Assembly (NCBI GenBank): GCA_000171835.1
Contig: ABHC01000016.1
Span: 83,980 to 147,979 of the forward strand
Direction of reading: 5' to 3'
DNA length: 64,000 nt
From: an alpha proteobacterium BAL199
Lineage (GTDB): Bacteria; Pseudomonadota; Alphaproteobacteria; Thalassobaculales; Thalassobaculaceae
Shown: piece after piece, positions 9,174-17,120 of the stretch
Layout of the letters: each line of letters starts with the position of its first letter
Numbering within the stretch: position 1 is the first letter of the stretch
Program-made: the position numbers and the translations under genes
The notes under the pieces: model-generated
What the model saw: the letters and a program-made list of their open reading frames with translations, nothing else
The model's database searches: none
Told to the model about the DNA's origin: nothing

Positions 9174-10592
9174 TCACGCCGCGGTCTCTTCGCTCAAGGA
9201 AGCCAATTCATCCACCGTAACCGGCTTGATCGGCGCCCGGATACGGTAGTAGCCGGTCTGCGCTGGCGTCTTGCCTTGGACGCGGGCGATCATCTCGGTC
9301 ACAGTCAACCCGCACAGCCGGCCCTGGCAGGGCCCCATGCCGCAGCGCAGATAAGCCTTGGCCTGATTCGGGCCAGCGGCATGACCGGCGACCGAACGAA
9401 GTTGCGCGGCGGTGACCTCCTCGCAGCGGCAGACGATGGCATCGTCGTCCGGTGCCGCAATCCAGTCCGGTGCCGGGTACAGCGCATCGAGCAGCCGCCG
9501 CAACGCCCGCTCGCCGAGCCGCCGCATCTGCCATCGGGTCGCCCAGAACTCCAGGGCACTCTCATTCAGCCGTTCCAGCCGGTGGGCCACCGCCAGCGCC
9601 GCCAACCGTCCCGACCCTTCGGCCGCCCGTGCACCGAGGATTCCACCGCCATCGCCGGCGACGAACACACCTGCCGCCGTGGTCTCGCCCCAGGGATCGG
9701 TCACCGGGTGGAAGCAGCGCTGTGCCTCGTGCCAACGGTGCTCCGCACCGACGAGCCGGGTCAGTTGCGGGTTCGGAACCACGCCTTCGTGCAGGGCCAG
9801 TACGTCGCATTCAACCCGCTCGTCGGCACCCGACGACGTGCGAAACCGTACCGCCGTCACCGATCCGTCGGGTCCCGCTTCCGCCCGCAACCCGCTGACG
9901 TTCTGCCATACCGGTATGCCCGAGCGGTCGCGCGCGCGCAGCAGCGTCAGGCCTTTGCGCAGCGTATCCGGAGCTCCGACCGCAGCGAGCGGCAGGTGGG
10001 CCATCGCGGCCGTCAGCCGGCCCGGCGGCGTGGTGTCGAGGATCGCCGCCACCGGGATGCGCGCCGCGCGCAGCTGCTCGGCCAGCAGCAATGGCAACGG
10101 GCCGGAACCGGCGATCACCAACCGTCCCGTCGGATAGATCGCCGCCTGCTTGAGCGACACCTGGATGGCGCCGACGGTGGTCACGCCGGGCAGGGTCCAG
10201 CCGGGTATCGGAACCGGCCTCTCCATCGCGCCGGTCGCGATCAGCACGGCATGGGCTGACACTCGCTGCGCGCGTCCGTCCTGCGACCAGATCACTTCGC
10301 GCGTCCCGTCCTTCGCCGCCGGGCCGATCTGCCAGACCGTAGCACCCTGCCGACGGTCGATCCCGCTGGCTGCATCCACCAGCGTGGCGCCGTGGGCGTA
10401 GTCGGCGCCCAGGAAACTAACGTCGGCCGGCCGCCGCTCCGCCACCCGGGCGACCGAGCGGTAGATCTGGCCCCCGGGCTCCGGCTGTTCGTCCAGCATC
10501 AGGACATCGAGTTCATGGTCATGCGCCTCGGCGGCTGCGGCCAGTCCGGCCGGTCCTGCGCCGACGATCACCAAATCGCGGACCGCGCTCAT
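9174..10592 (-). CDS. FAD/NAD(P) oxidoreductase with C-terminal BFD-like 2Fe-2S domain (HcnB/OoxA type)
   Basis: A 472-residue flavoprotein beginning with a Rossmann motif (VIVGAGPAGLAAA), followed by the GGQIYR motif, a second GxGxxP site (VIAGSGPLPLLLA) and an ATG box (VLIATGAMERPVPIPG). The C-terminus carries a four-cysteine BFD-like domain (CRCEE then CGMGPCQGRLCG). This architecture is the large subunit of hydrogen cyanide synthase, opine oxidase and D-hydroxyproline dehydrogenase-type enzymes. Its start overlaps the small 2Fe-2S gene (ATGA). No HCN-specific context is present, so an amino-acid or opine substrate is more likely. Confidence 0.87.
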   Translation of the reverse strand: MSAVRDLVIVGAGPAGLAAAAEAHDHELDVLMLDEQPEPGGQIYRSVARVAERRPADVSFLGADYAHGATLVDAASGIDRRQGATVWQIGPAAKDGTREVIWSQDGRAQRVSAHAVLIATGAMERPVPIPGWTLPGVTTVGAIQVSLKQAAIYPTGRLVIAGSGPLPLLLAEQLRAARIPVAAILDTTPPGRLTAAMAHLPLAAVGAPDTLRKGLTLLRARDRSGIPVWQNVSGLRAEAGPDGSVTAVRFRTSSGADERVECDVLALHEGVVPNPQLTRLVGAEHRWHEAQRCFHPVTDPWGETTAAGVFVAGDGGGILGARAAEGSGRLAALAVAHRLERLNESALEFWATRWQMRRLGERALRRLLDALYPAPDWIAAPDDDAIVCRCEEVTAAQLRSVAGHAAGPNQAKAYLRCGMGPCQGRLCGLTVTEMIARVQGKTPAQTGYYRIRAPIKPVTVDELASLSEETAA

Positions 10593-10903
10593 GGCGCATC
10601 CTCCAAGACTACCGCCGGTCCCGCTTGACGGCGCACCGACATGCCTTCGGTCACGGCGACCAGGCAGCCTTGACGGTTGGGAATGCCGTCGACCTCCACC
10701 AGGCATTCAAAGCACACGCCCATCATGCAATAGGCGCCGCGGGCCGACCCGCTGACCGCGGTGGTGCGGGTGGCTCCGGCGCTCGCCGCCAGCAGGGCAG
10801 TGGCGACGGTGTCGCCCTCCTGGGCCTCGATCGGCTCCCCTTCGAACTGGAACACGATCCGGCGCGATCGGCCGGGGTTGGGCAGGCGGGCGAAGCGCAT
10901 CAT
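10589..10903 (-). CDS. Small 2Fe-2S ferredoxin-like subunit (HcnA/OoxA small-subunit type)
   Basis: A 104-residue protein with a plant-type 2Fe-2S fold in the HcnA manner: VFQFEGEPIEAQEGDTVA as the beta-grasp start and the cluster motif CMMGVCFECLV, with a later cysteine in RQGCLVAV. It is expected to pass electrons within the complex formed with the downstream FAD/BFD subunit. Both ends overlap neighbours by ATGA-type junctions, with the XRE-cupin regulator upstream and the FAD subunit downstream, so the three are co-transcribed. Two adjacent ATG codons are possible starts. Confidence 0.88.
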   Translation of the reverse strand: MMRFARLPNPGRSRRIVFQFEGEPIEAQEGDTVATALLAASAGATRTTAVSGSARGAYCMMGVCFECLVEVDGIPNRQGCLVAVTEGMSVRRQAGPAVVLEDAP

Positions 10904-11487
10904 GCGGGGGTCCAGGTGGCGGGTGGTTCGTGAACGGCCATGGTGAAGCGGACAAGGTCGGAAACCGCAAGGTAGGCGTGTCGACGGTCTCCGGCAAAGG
11001 TCATTCCGTCGCCGGCGGCAAGGTCGATCCGCTGGCCGTCGACCTCGATCGCCAACACGCCTTCGACCACATGCACGATCTCCCGCGTGCCCGCCGCGTG
11101 GGCCGCGCCATCGTAGCGCTCCCCGGCGTGCAGCACCCATTCCCACAGTTCCAGCATGTCGGGCCCACGGGTTCCGGCAAGCAGCCGCGCCGTGCCACCG
11201 TTGGGGCCGCTCCACAGAACAGGCACCTCGTCGGCGCGCACCACCCGCACGCCGGCACCGGAGTCCTCGGCCAGCAGATCGACCACCGCGACGCCAAGGG
11301 CCGAGGCCAGCCGACACAAAGTCGCGATGTTCGGGTTGGAGCGCGCCTGCTCGATCTGCACGACCACGCCTTTGCTGACCCCGGCGCGACGGGCCAACTG
11401 CTCGTAGGACAGCCGCTGCCCGTGCCGCAACAGGGCGACGTTGCGGGCAATCACGGCGGTCGTCGCGTCGGGTTCAGTGATCGCCAT
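10900..11487 (-). CDS. XRE-family regulator with C-terminal cupin sensor
   Basis: A 195-residue regulator. The N-terminal helix-turn-helix (LSYEQLARRAGVSKGVVVQIE) binds DNA. The C-terminal cupin domain (WEWVLHAGERYDGAAHAAG, then EIVHVVEGVLAIEVDG) probably binds a small ligand. This architecture usually controls amino-acid or polyamine catabolic genes beside it. It is the first gene of the operon with the 2Fe-2S and FAD subunits, so it likely autoregulates that operon and perhaps the divergent B3/B4 gene. Confidence 0.88.
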   Translation of the reverse strand: MAITEPDATTAVIARNVALLRHGQRLSYEQLARRAGVSKGVVVQIEQARSNPNIATLCRLASALGVAVVDLLAEDSGAGVRVVRADEVPVLWSGPNGGTARLLAGTRGPDMLELWEWVLHAGERYDGAAHAAGTREIVHVVEGVLAIEVDGQRIDLAAGDGMTFAGDRRHAYLAVSDLVRFTMAVHEPPATWTPA

Positions 11488-11515
11488 CGGTCATTTCGTT
11501 GACACAGTCGGTGAT

Positions 11516-11540
11516 TTTGATATGGATATTCCATCGGAAC
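11516..11540. promoter_or_regulatory. Divergent promoter region with TGGATATTCCA half-palindrome
   Basis: The 72-bp gap between the XRE-cupin regulator and the divergent B3/B4 gene is more AT-rich than its surroundings and holds TGGA-TAT-TCCA, an interrupted palindrome near 11523. It is a candidate operator for the adjacent regulator; this rests on position and symmetry only. Confidence 0.3.
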
Positions 11541-11559
11541 GATCGGTTAAAGAAGCATA

Positions 11560-12246
11560 ATGATGCCCGAGTTCAATCCCTCCGTCTCCCCCGCCGTGCG
11601 CACAACTCGACCGGACTTCCGCGCGGTCAGCGTGCGGGTGTTCGACGCCGTGAATCGCGTCGAGGAGCCGGAGGCGACGGCGATGCTGCGCGACGCGATC
11701 GACCGCATCGGCGACGGTCCGGCATGGGCCGACGCGCATCTGGCGTCCTGGGCCGAGGCCTATCGGGCGTTCGGCGCCAAGCCGAACCGCACGCCCTGCT
11801 CGGCCGAGGCTCTGCGCAAGCGGGTTCTGAAGCAAGGCGCACTGCCCGCCATCAATGCGGTGGTCGACGTCTACAACGCCCTCAGCCTGCGCTACGCCAT
11901 CCCGGTCGGCGGCGAGGACCTGCGGGCCTACGCCGGATCGCCACGGCTGATCGTGGCCGATGGAACCGAGCCGTTCGAAACCTCGGCCAACGGCGAAGCG
12001 CTCGTGGAGAACGCCGATGCGGGCGAGGTGGTGTGGCGCGACGACGCCGGTGTCACCTGCCGGCGCTGGAACTGGCGCCAGGGTCCGCGCACCCGCCTGT
12101 CCGAGAACAGCCGCGACATGTGGTTCGTGTTCGAACGCCTCGACCCGATGCCGATGGAGGCGGCGGAGGAAGCGGCCCAGACCCTGGTGGCCTATCTGCG
12201 CCGCTTGGCGCCGGACCTGCGCGCGGATGTGACCACGCTCGATTAG
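11560..12246 (+). CDS. B3/B4 tRNA-binding-domain protein (PheRS beta-like)
   Basis: A 228-residue stand-alone B3/B4 domain, the fold found in the editing part of phenylalanyl-tRNA synthetase beta chains. Diagnostic stretches are NRTPCSAEALRKRVLKQG and LPAINAVVDVYNALSLRYA, followed by PVGGEDL. Free-standing members may act as trans-editing factors for mischarged tRNA, but most are untested. The gene is divergent from the XRE-cupin regulator; the start is preceded by AAAGAAG. Confidence 0.85.
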   Translation: MMPEFNPSVSPAVRTTRPDFRAVSVRVFDAVNRVEEPEATAMLRDAIDRIGDGPAWADAHLASWAEAYRAFGAKPNRTPCSAEALRKRVLKQGALPAINAVVDVYNALSLRYAIPVGGEDLRAYAGSPRLIVADGTEPFETSANGEALVENADAGEVVWRDDAGVTCRRWNWRQGPRTRLSENSRDMWFVFERLDPMPMEAAEEAAQTLVAYLRRLAPDLRADVTTLD

Positions 12247-12335
12247 GCGTCGTTCATTACCCACTGCGTAATTTCGCGGAACATCCGCGGTCGGCATCTT
12301 CGGATCATCACCAACGAACCTCGAGCGATGATCCG

Positions 12336-12665
12336 ATGACCGAACGTGCCTACACCGCCGACAACGTCACCTTCATCCTGACGCTGCACCTGAAACCCGG
12401 CTGCGAGGAGGAGTTCCTGGCCCTCCTTACCCCTGTGCTCGACGCCATGCGGGACGAACCGACCTTCATCAACGCCGCCCTGCACCGCGATCCCGAGGAT
12501 CCGACGCGCTTCATGCTGTACGAGACTTGGGCCGACCTGGACGATGTGGCCCAGGTGCAGATGCAGCGCTCCTACCGCTCCGCCTACTGGGAGCGGTTGC
12601 CGGAACTGCTGGCCAAGGATCGGCAGATCCAGGTGTGGAAGCCGCTGCGCGGCGACTTCGCGTGA
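12336..12665 (+). CDS. Antibiotic biosynthesis monooxygenase (ABM) family protein
   Basis: A 109-residue dimeric alpha/beta-barrel protein: VTFILTLHLKPGCEEEFLAL, the middle INAALHRDPEDPTRFMLYE and the typical W in YETWADLDD. Family members are often quinol monooxygenases or heme-binding proteins; which applies here is unknown. The ATG at 12336 is chosen because the domain begins there. It lies between the B3/B4 gene and the convergent DAO oxidase. Confidence 0.85.
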   Translation: MTERAYTADNVTFILTLHLKPGCEEEFLALLTPVLDAMRDEPTFINAALHRDPEDPTRFMLYETWADLDDVAQVQMQRSYRSAYWERLPELLAKDRQIQVWKPLRGDFA

Positions 12666-12680
12666 GCGGCAGTGGACTGC

Positions 12681-13799
12681 CTATGCCGCCGCGGTCGCCT
12701 TGAACCGCCCCGGCGAGAACGCCGCGAACGTCTCGTTGAACCCGTCACGCAGCAATGCCGGCGCCAGGTCCAGCGCATGGGCCGCCGCCAGGGTCACGCC
12801 GCTGTGGCACGTCACCACATAGGCACCCTGGCTGGTCTCAGACTCGGCGTAGATCGGGAAGCCGTCCGGCGACATGATGCGCAGGGCCGACCAACTGCGC
12901 ACGATGCGCGCCCGGCCGATTGCCGGCAGAACCCGGCGCGCGCGTGCCGCCAGCCGGGCGACCGTCGCGAAATCCAGCGAGGTGTCATAGCCGACGTGGT
13001 CGGAACTGGCGCCGATCATGACGGTGCCTTCCTCGGTCTGGCGCAGCCGGGTCAGCGGGTGCGACAGCAGCGGCCCCAGCCGCTCGGTGACCAGGATGTG
13101 CCCGCGGTCTGGCGCCGTCGGCACGTCGAGCCCCACCATCGGGCCAAGCCGGCCGTTGCCGAGCCCAGCGGCCAGCACGACCTTGCCGCCGTAAACCGTC
13201 CCGCGTTCTGTCACCACGTTGTAGCCGCTACCCGCCCGCTCGATCCGCTCGACCCGGTGGTTCAACCGGTAGTCGACCCGGTGGTGGGCCAGCCCGGCAT
13301 GCAGGCCGCGCAACAGGTACAGCGGGTTCACATGGCCGTCGTGCGGGCAGTACGTCGCGCCAACCACCTCCGGTCCAAGCAGCGGTTCCAGCACGCGGGC
13401 CTCGCCGGCGTCGATGATCCGGGCGTCATTGGCGCCGACCCCCGGCTGGTTGTGCATCCGCCGGATCTCCAACTCCCCGGCGTCCATCTCTGTCTGGTCG
13501 AGGAACGGCTCCAGCCCGCCGGGCTGGCGCAGGCCGACGTCGACGCCCTCCTCCTCGGCGATGGCCGCGGCCAGTTCCGGCCATCGGGTGGCGCTGTTGC
13601 GGGTCCAGGCCGCGTATTCCGGCATGCCGTCGCCCTTGCCCTGGACCCAGACCAGTCCGAAGTTGCCGCGCGATGCCCGGATCGCGTCGTCGCCTTCGTC
13701 CAGCACCACGACCTTAGCCCCGGCACGACCCAGCCCCCAGGCGACAGCGGCGCCGACCAGCCCGCCGCCGATCACCACGACATCGGCGGGACCGGTCAC
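12681..13799 (-). CDS. DAO-type FAD-dependent oxidoreductase (HcnC/OoxB-like subunit)
   Basis: A 372-residue glycine-oxidase-like flavoprotein. The N-terminal VVVIGGGLVGAAVAWGLGR binds the FAD ADP moiety, RASRGNFGLVW is the conserved loop of the HcnC/OoxB group, and near the C-terminus SWSALRIMSPDGFPIYA closes the FAD site. In opine and HCN-type oxidases this is the catalytic subunit that pairs with the FAD/BFD and 2Fe-2S subunits, both encoded about 2 kb away on the same strand. The start is GTG at 13799, overlapping the Spx-like gene stop. Confidence 0.87.
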   Translation of the reverse strand: MTGPADVVVIGGGLVGAAVAWGLGRAGAKVVVLDEGDDAIRASRGNFGLVWVQGKGDGMPEYAAWTRNSATRWPELAAAIAEEEGVDVGLRQPGGLEPFLDQTEMDAGELEIRRMHNQPGVGANDARIIDAGEARVLEPLLGPEVVGATYCPHDGHVNPLYLLRGLHAGLAHHRVDYRLNHRVERIERAGSGYNVVTERGTVYGGKVVLAAGLGNGRLGPMVGLDVPTAPDRGHILVTERLGPLLSHPLTRLRQTEEGTVMIGASSDHVGYDTSLDFATVARLAARARRVLPAIGRARIVRSWSALRIMSPDGFPIYAESETSQGAYVVTCHSGVTLAAAHALDLAPALLRDGFNETFAAFSPGRFKATAAA

Positions 13800-14152
13800 G
13801 TGAGCCCCTCCACCTTGGCCTGCTCGGCCTTGCCGAAGCCGACCACCGTGGTGCCGTCGGGCGCCACGAACACCGGCCGCTTGATCAGCGCCGGGTTGGC
13901 GGCAAGCAACTCGACCACGGTCTTCGAGTCTTCGGCCCTAGCCTTGGCGGCGTCGTCCAGCCCGCGCCAGGTGGTGCCGCGCCGGTTGATCAGCACGTCG
14001 GCGCCGACCGCGTCGAGCCAGGCCTGGATATCGCCGGGCGACAGACTGTCGGCGCGGACATCCTTGAAGCTGTGCAGGACGGACCGGTCGTCCAGCCAGG
14101 TTCGTGCCTTTTTGCAGGTGTCGCAGTTCTTCAAGCCCCAGACGGTAATCAC
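13796..14152 (-). CDS. Spx/MgsR/YffB-family arsenate-reductase-like protein
   Basis: A 118-residue thioredoxin-fold protein with the family signature ITVWGLKNCDTCKKA (CxxC motif) and LINRRGTTWRGL. YffB-like members are probably glutathione-dependent thiol reductases rather than true arsenate reductases. It starts with GTG at 14152, overlapping the carboxypeptidase stop (GTGA), and its own stop overlaps the DAO start, forming a tight three-gene operon. Confidence 0.88.
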   Translation of the reverse strand: MITVWGLKNCDTCKKARTWLDDRSVLHSFKDVRADSLSPGDIQAWLDAVGADVLINRRGTTWRGLDDAAKARAEDSKTVVELLAANPALIKRPVFVAPDGTTVVGFGKAEQAKVEGLT

Positions 14153-15279
14153 AGCCCGGCCTCCCAATCGTCGATCATCACCAGCATCGCCTCCAGGCAG
14201 TGACCGGCCAGTTTTGCGCTGCGCTGCGGCGACCAGCCAACCTCCGGCATCGGGTTGTTGGCGGTGTCCTTGAACGGCATCTCCAGAGTCATCGCCGCGC
14301 ACCGGAAGGTGTTGGCGATGTGACCGGTGGAGGTCGTCAGGTTGCCCTGCCCCGGCGCCGGCTTCGGATAGCCGTGCTCGACCTGGAAGTCCGGAGTCAA
14401 CCGCGACAGCTCGGTCTTGTAGCGCGCCAGCGGCGCCAGATGCGCCTCGGTGACGTCCGGCACGCCCTCGTATCCGGCAATGAAGTTGTACGGCAGCGCC
14501 TCGTCGCCGTGAGCGTCCAGGCACATGGCAACACCGGTCGCCTGCATGCGCTGCACCACGTGGAAGACCTCGGGGCTGCGCTCAAGGCTCGGCTCGCGCC
14601 ATTCGCGGTTCAGGTTGGCGCCGCCGGCGTTGGTGCGCAGATGGCCGCGGAACACGCCGTCGGGGTTCATGTTCGGAACCACGTGCAGTGTCGCCTGCGC
14701 CATTAGGGCGCGGGACACCGGGTCGTAGGGATCGAGTAGCCGGTCGACCAGCCCTTCCATGAACCAGCCGCACATCGACTCGCCCGGATGCTGGCGGGCA
14801 ATCACCCACAACGGCTTCGGCCCGGATCCAAAGGTCAGGAGATCGAGGTCTCGGCCGTCGAGCGTCGCCCCCAACCGCTCCGCCCTTGCCACGCCGCGCG
14901 CCTGGGCGCGCGCCATCAGATCCTCGTGCCGCTCCAGGGAGTACGGTGCGAAGTAGGCGAACCAGACCACGTCGGCGCCGGGCGTGTGACGAATGGTCAG
15001 CGTGGTTCCGTCATACTCGGTCTCCACCCGGCCCCAGTGCTGGCGGTCGGTCGAGGCGACGGCGCGGTAATCCTCCCAGCCCTTCGGGTAGCTCGCGGCA
15101 CCTGCGTTCTCGATCGCCAAGGTCAGCGGCACGCCCTTGGCACCGGACACCCGGAAATGGAACCACTGGAAGAAATCGGCGGCTCCGTCTTTGGCGATGC
15201 GCAGGCGGATGGCGTCGGCGCTGTCGGCGGCGACGATTTCGATGTTGCCGGAGTCAAACTGGCTGGAGATATGGATCAC
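14149..15279 (-). CDS. M14 zinc carboxypeptidase of the cytosolic (CCP6-like) type
   Basis: A 376-residue protein with an N-terminal beta-sandwich (DFFQWFHFRVSG) typical of cytosolic carboxypeptidases and a C-terminal M14 catalytic domain: zinc ligands in RQHPGESM (HxxE), MNPDGVFRGHLRTN, the third ligand in CLDAHGDE and the catalytic glutamate in TLEMPFKD. It may trim C-terminal residues from peptides or cleave amino-acid conjugates feeding the downstream oxidase. It is the first gene of the operon with the Spx-like protein and the DAO enzyme. Confidence 0.88.
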   Translation of the reverse strand: MIHISSQFDSGNIEIVAADSADAIRLRIAKDGAADFFQWFHFRVSGAKGVPLTLAIENAGAASYPKGWEDYRAVASTDRQHWGRVETEYDGTTLTIRHTPGADVVWFAYFAPYSLERHEDLMARAQARGVARAERLGATLDGRDLDLLTFGSGPKPLWVIARQHPGESMCGWFMEGLVDRLLDPYDPVSRALMAQATLHVVPNMNPDGVFRGHLRTNAGGANLNREWREPSLERSPEVFHVVQRMQATGVAMCLDAHGDEALPYNFIAGYEGVPDVTEAHLAPLARYKTELSRLTPDFQVEHGYPKPAPGQGNLTTSTGHIANTFRCAAMTLEMPFKDTANNPMPEVGWSPQRSAKLAGHCLEAMLVMIDDWEAGL

Positions 15280-15425
15280 GACGGCTCCTCAGGCGACGGA
15301 GCGCAGACGGTAATCGCTCGGCACTCGGCTGAAAAGCCGGTGCGGCCATGCGACCGAACGCCTACCGGGTTGGCACGGGTCGATCGGAGTCTGATATACG
15401 GGGTGATCATCCGACGGAGAAGCCC

Positions 15426-15974
15426 GTGGCCGACGCTGAACGCTTTACCGGACATGAGCACGACCACGCCCATTGCGTGGCCGATGCGCTGTCGGCGGCC
15501 GACATCGTGTGCAGCCAACGCGGCACCCGGTTGACCGAGTTGCGCCGTCAGGTTCTGACCCTGATCTGGGAGAGCCATGCTCCGATCGGCGCCTACGAAC
15601 TCATCGACAAGCTGTCCCGCGCCCGCGAAGCCGATGGTGAGGGTGGCCGGGTGGCGCCGCCGACCGTCTATCGCGCGCTCGACTTCCTGATCGAACAGGG
15701 GCTGGTCCATCGCATCGAGAGCCGCAACGCCTTTGTCGGCTGCGCCCAGCCGGAGCATCCGCATCGCGGCTATTTCCTGATCTGCGAGGGCTGCGGCACC
15801 GCCCACGAACTGGAGGGCGGCGCCCTCGACGCCAACCTGAAGGCTCGCGCCCGCGACCTCGACTTCGACATCCGCCGCATCACCATCGAGGTGGCCGGCC
15901 GCTGCCCCGGCTGCCGCAAACCGGGCGGACGCGCCGCCAGCACGACCCATTCCCACGCCGGAGACCACGCATGA
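15426..15974 (+). CDS. zur: Fur-family zinc uptake regulator (Zur)
   Basis: A 182-residue metalloregulator. The winged-helix domain (TELRRQVLTLIWESHAPIGA, PPTVYRALDFLIEQGLVHR) is followed by a dimer domain with metal sites: HPHRGYFLICEGCG and the C-terminal pair CPGCRKPG, the four-cysteine structural zinc site. The start is taken as GTG at 15426 after CGGAGAAG. The His-containing start (EHDHAHC) fits zinc sensing. It overlaps by 4 bp the COG0523 GTPase gene, a classic Zur-controlled partner, so the assignment to zinc rather than iron is inferred from context. Confidence 0.85.
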   Translation: MADAERFTGHEHDHAHCVADALSAADIVCSQRGTRLTELRRQVLTLIWESHAPIGAYELIDKLSRAREADGEGGRVAPPTVYRALDFLIEQGLVHRIESRNAFVGCAQPEHPHRGYFLICEGCGTAHELEGGALDANLKARARDLDFDIRRITIEVAGRCPGCRKPGGRAASTTHSHAGDHA

Positions 15975-17107
15975 CCGACGCTGCCCCCTCGCCGCTCGAC
16001 CGCCTGCCGGTATCGATCCTTACCGGGTTCCTCGGCAGCGGGAAGACCACTCTGCTGAAGGCCCTGCTGGCGCACCCCAGCATGGACCGGGTGGCGGTGA
16101 TCGTGAACGAGTTCGGCGAGATCGGGTTGGATCACGCCCTGATCGAGAAGATCGACGAGGACACCGTGCTGCTGGCGTCCGGCTGCCTGTGCTGCACGGT
16201 GCGCGGCGACCTGCTGGACACCCTGAAGTCGCTGTACAAGCGCAAGTCGAAGGGCGAGATCGCGCCGTTCGACCGGATCGTGATCGAGACCACCGGTCTC
16301 GCCGATCCGGCGCCGATCCTGCACACCATGATGTCCGACGGCTTCCTGGTGACCCGCTTCACCCTCGACGGGGTGATCGCCGTGGTCGACGCGGTGAACG
16401 CGCCCTGGCAGCTCGACCAACAGTTCGAGAGCGTCAAGCAAGTAGCAGTCGCCGACCGGATCGTACTCAGCAAGACCGACCTCGTCGAACCCGCCGCGAT
16501 CGCGGCGCTGGAAGCCCGCCTGCAGGCCATCAACCCGGCCGCCCCGGTGCTGCAGGCGATCAGCGGCGCGATCGAGCCGTCGGCGCTGTTCGATGCCGGT
16601 CTGTACAACCCGATGACCAAGTCGTCCGATGTGCAGCGCTGGCTGAAGGAAGAGGCCTACCGGGATACTGAGGGCCACGTCTACAACCGCCCCGGCGAAC
16701 ACGATCATGGTCACGATCATTCTCACGGGCACGATCACCGCCATGGTCATGACGAACATGGGCACGACCATCATCGCCACGACGTCAACCGGCACGACGA
16801 CCACATCCGGGCGTTCTGCCTGACCTTCGACAAACCGTTCGCCTGGAACGCCATCGCCCCGGCGCTCGATATGCTGGTCCAGTCGCACGGCCTGAACCTG
16901 CTGCGCATGAAGGGCATCCTGAACGTCCAGGAGGTCGAGAAGCCGGTGGTGGTGCACGCGGTCCAGCACCTGTTCCACCCGCCCGCCAAGCTCGACGCCT
17001 GGCCGGACGACGACCGGCGCTCCAAGCTGGTGATCATCGCCCGCGACCTGGAGAAGGACGCGGTTGAGCGGATCCTGAATTCCTATCTGGCTCTGGAGTT
17101 CGCGTAA
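15971..17107 (+). CDS. COG0523 (CobW/ZigA) GTP-dependent metallochaperone
   Basis: A 378-residue G3E-family GTPase: Walker A GFLGSGKTT at residues 19-27, the metal-binding GCLCC motif at 71-75, and SKTD for guanine specificity. A long histidine/aspartate-rich loop around residues 240-280 alternates H, D and G and should bind zinc. The C-terminal CobW_C domain contains RMKGILNVQE. The gene overlaps zur (ATGA). It probably delivers zinc to key enzymes in zinc starvation; a role in cobalt use is less likely because no cobalamin genes adjoin. Confidence 0.9.
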   Translation: MTDAAPSPLDRLPVSILTGFLGSGKTTLLKALLAHPSMDRVAVIVNEFGEIGLDHALIEKIDEDTVLLASGCLCCTVRGDLLDTLKSLYKRKSKGEIAPFDRIVIETTGLADPAPILHTMMSDGFLVTRFTLDGVIAVVDAVNAPWQLDQQFESVKQVAVADRIVLSKTDLVEPAAIAALEARLQAINPAAPVLQAISGAIEPSALFDAGLYNPMTKSSDVQRWLKEEAYRDTEGHVYNRPGEHDHGHDHSHGHDHRHGHDEHGHDHHRHDVNRHDDHIRAFCLTFDKPFAWNAIAPALDMLVQSHGLNLLRMKGILNVQEVEKPVVVHAVQHLFHPPAKLDAWPDDDRRSKLVIIARDLEKDAVERILNSYLALEFA

Positions 17108-17120
17108 GCGCGCACGGACC

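Noticed and set aside
9174..13799. Hydrogen cyanide synthase hcnABC
   Set aside because: The subunits are homologous but are split over two operons with amino-acid-type regulators and a peptidase; an opine or D-amino-acid oxidase is more likely.
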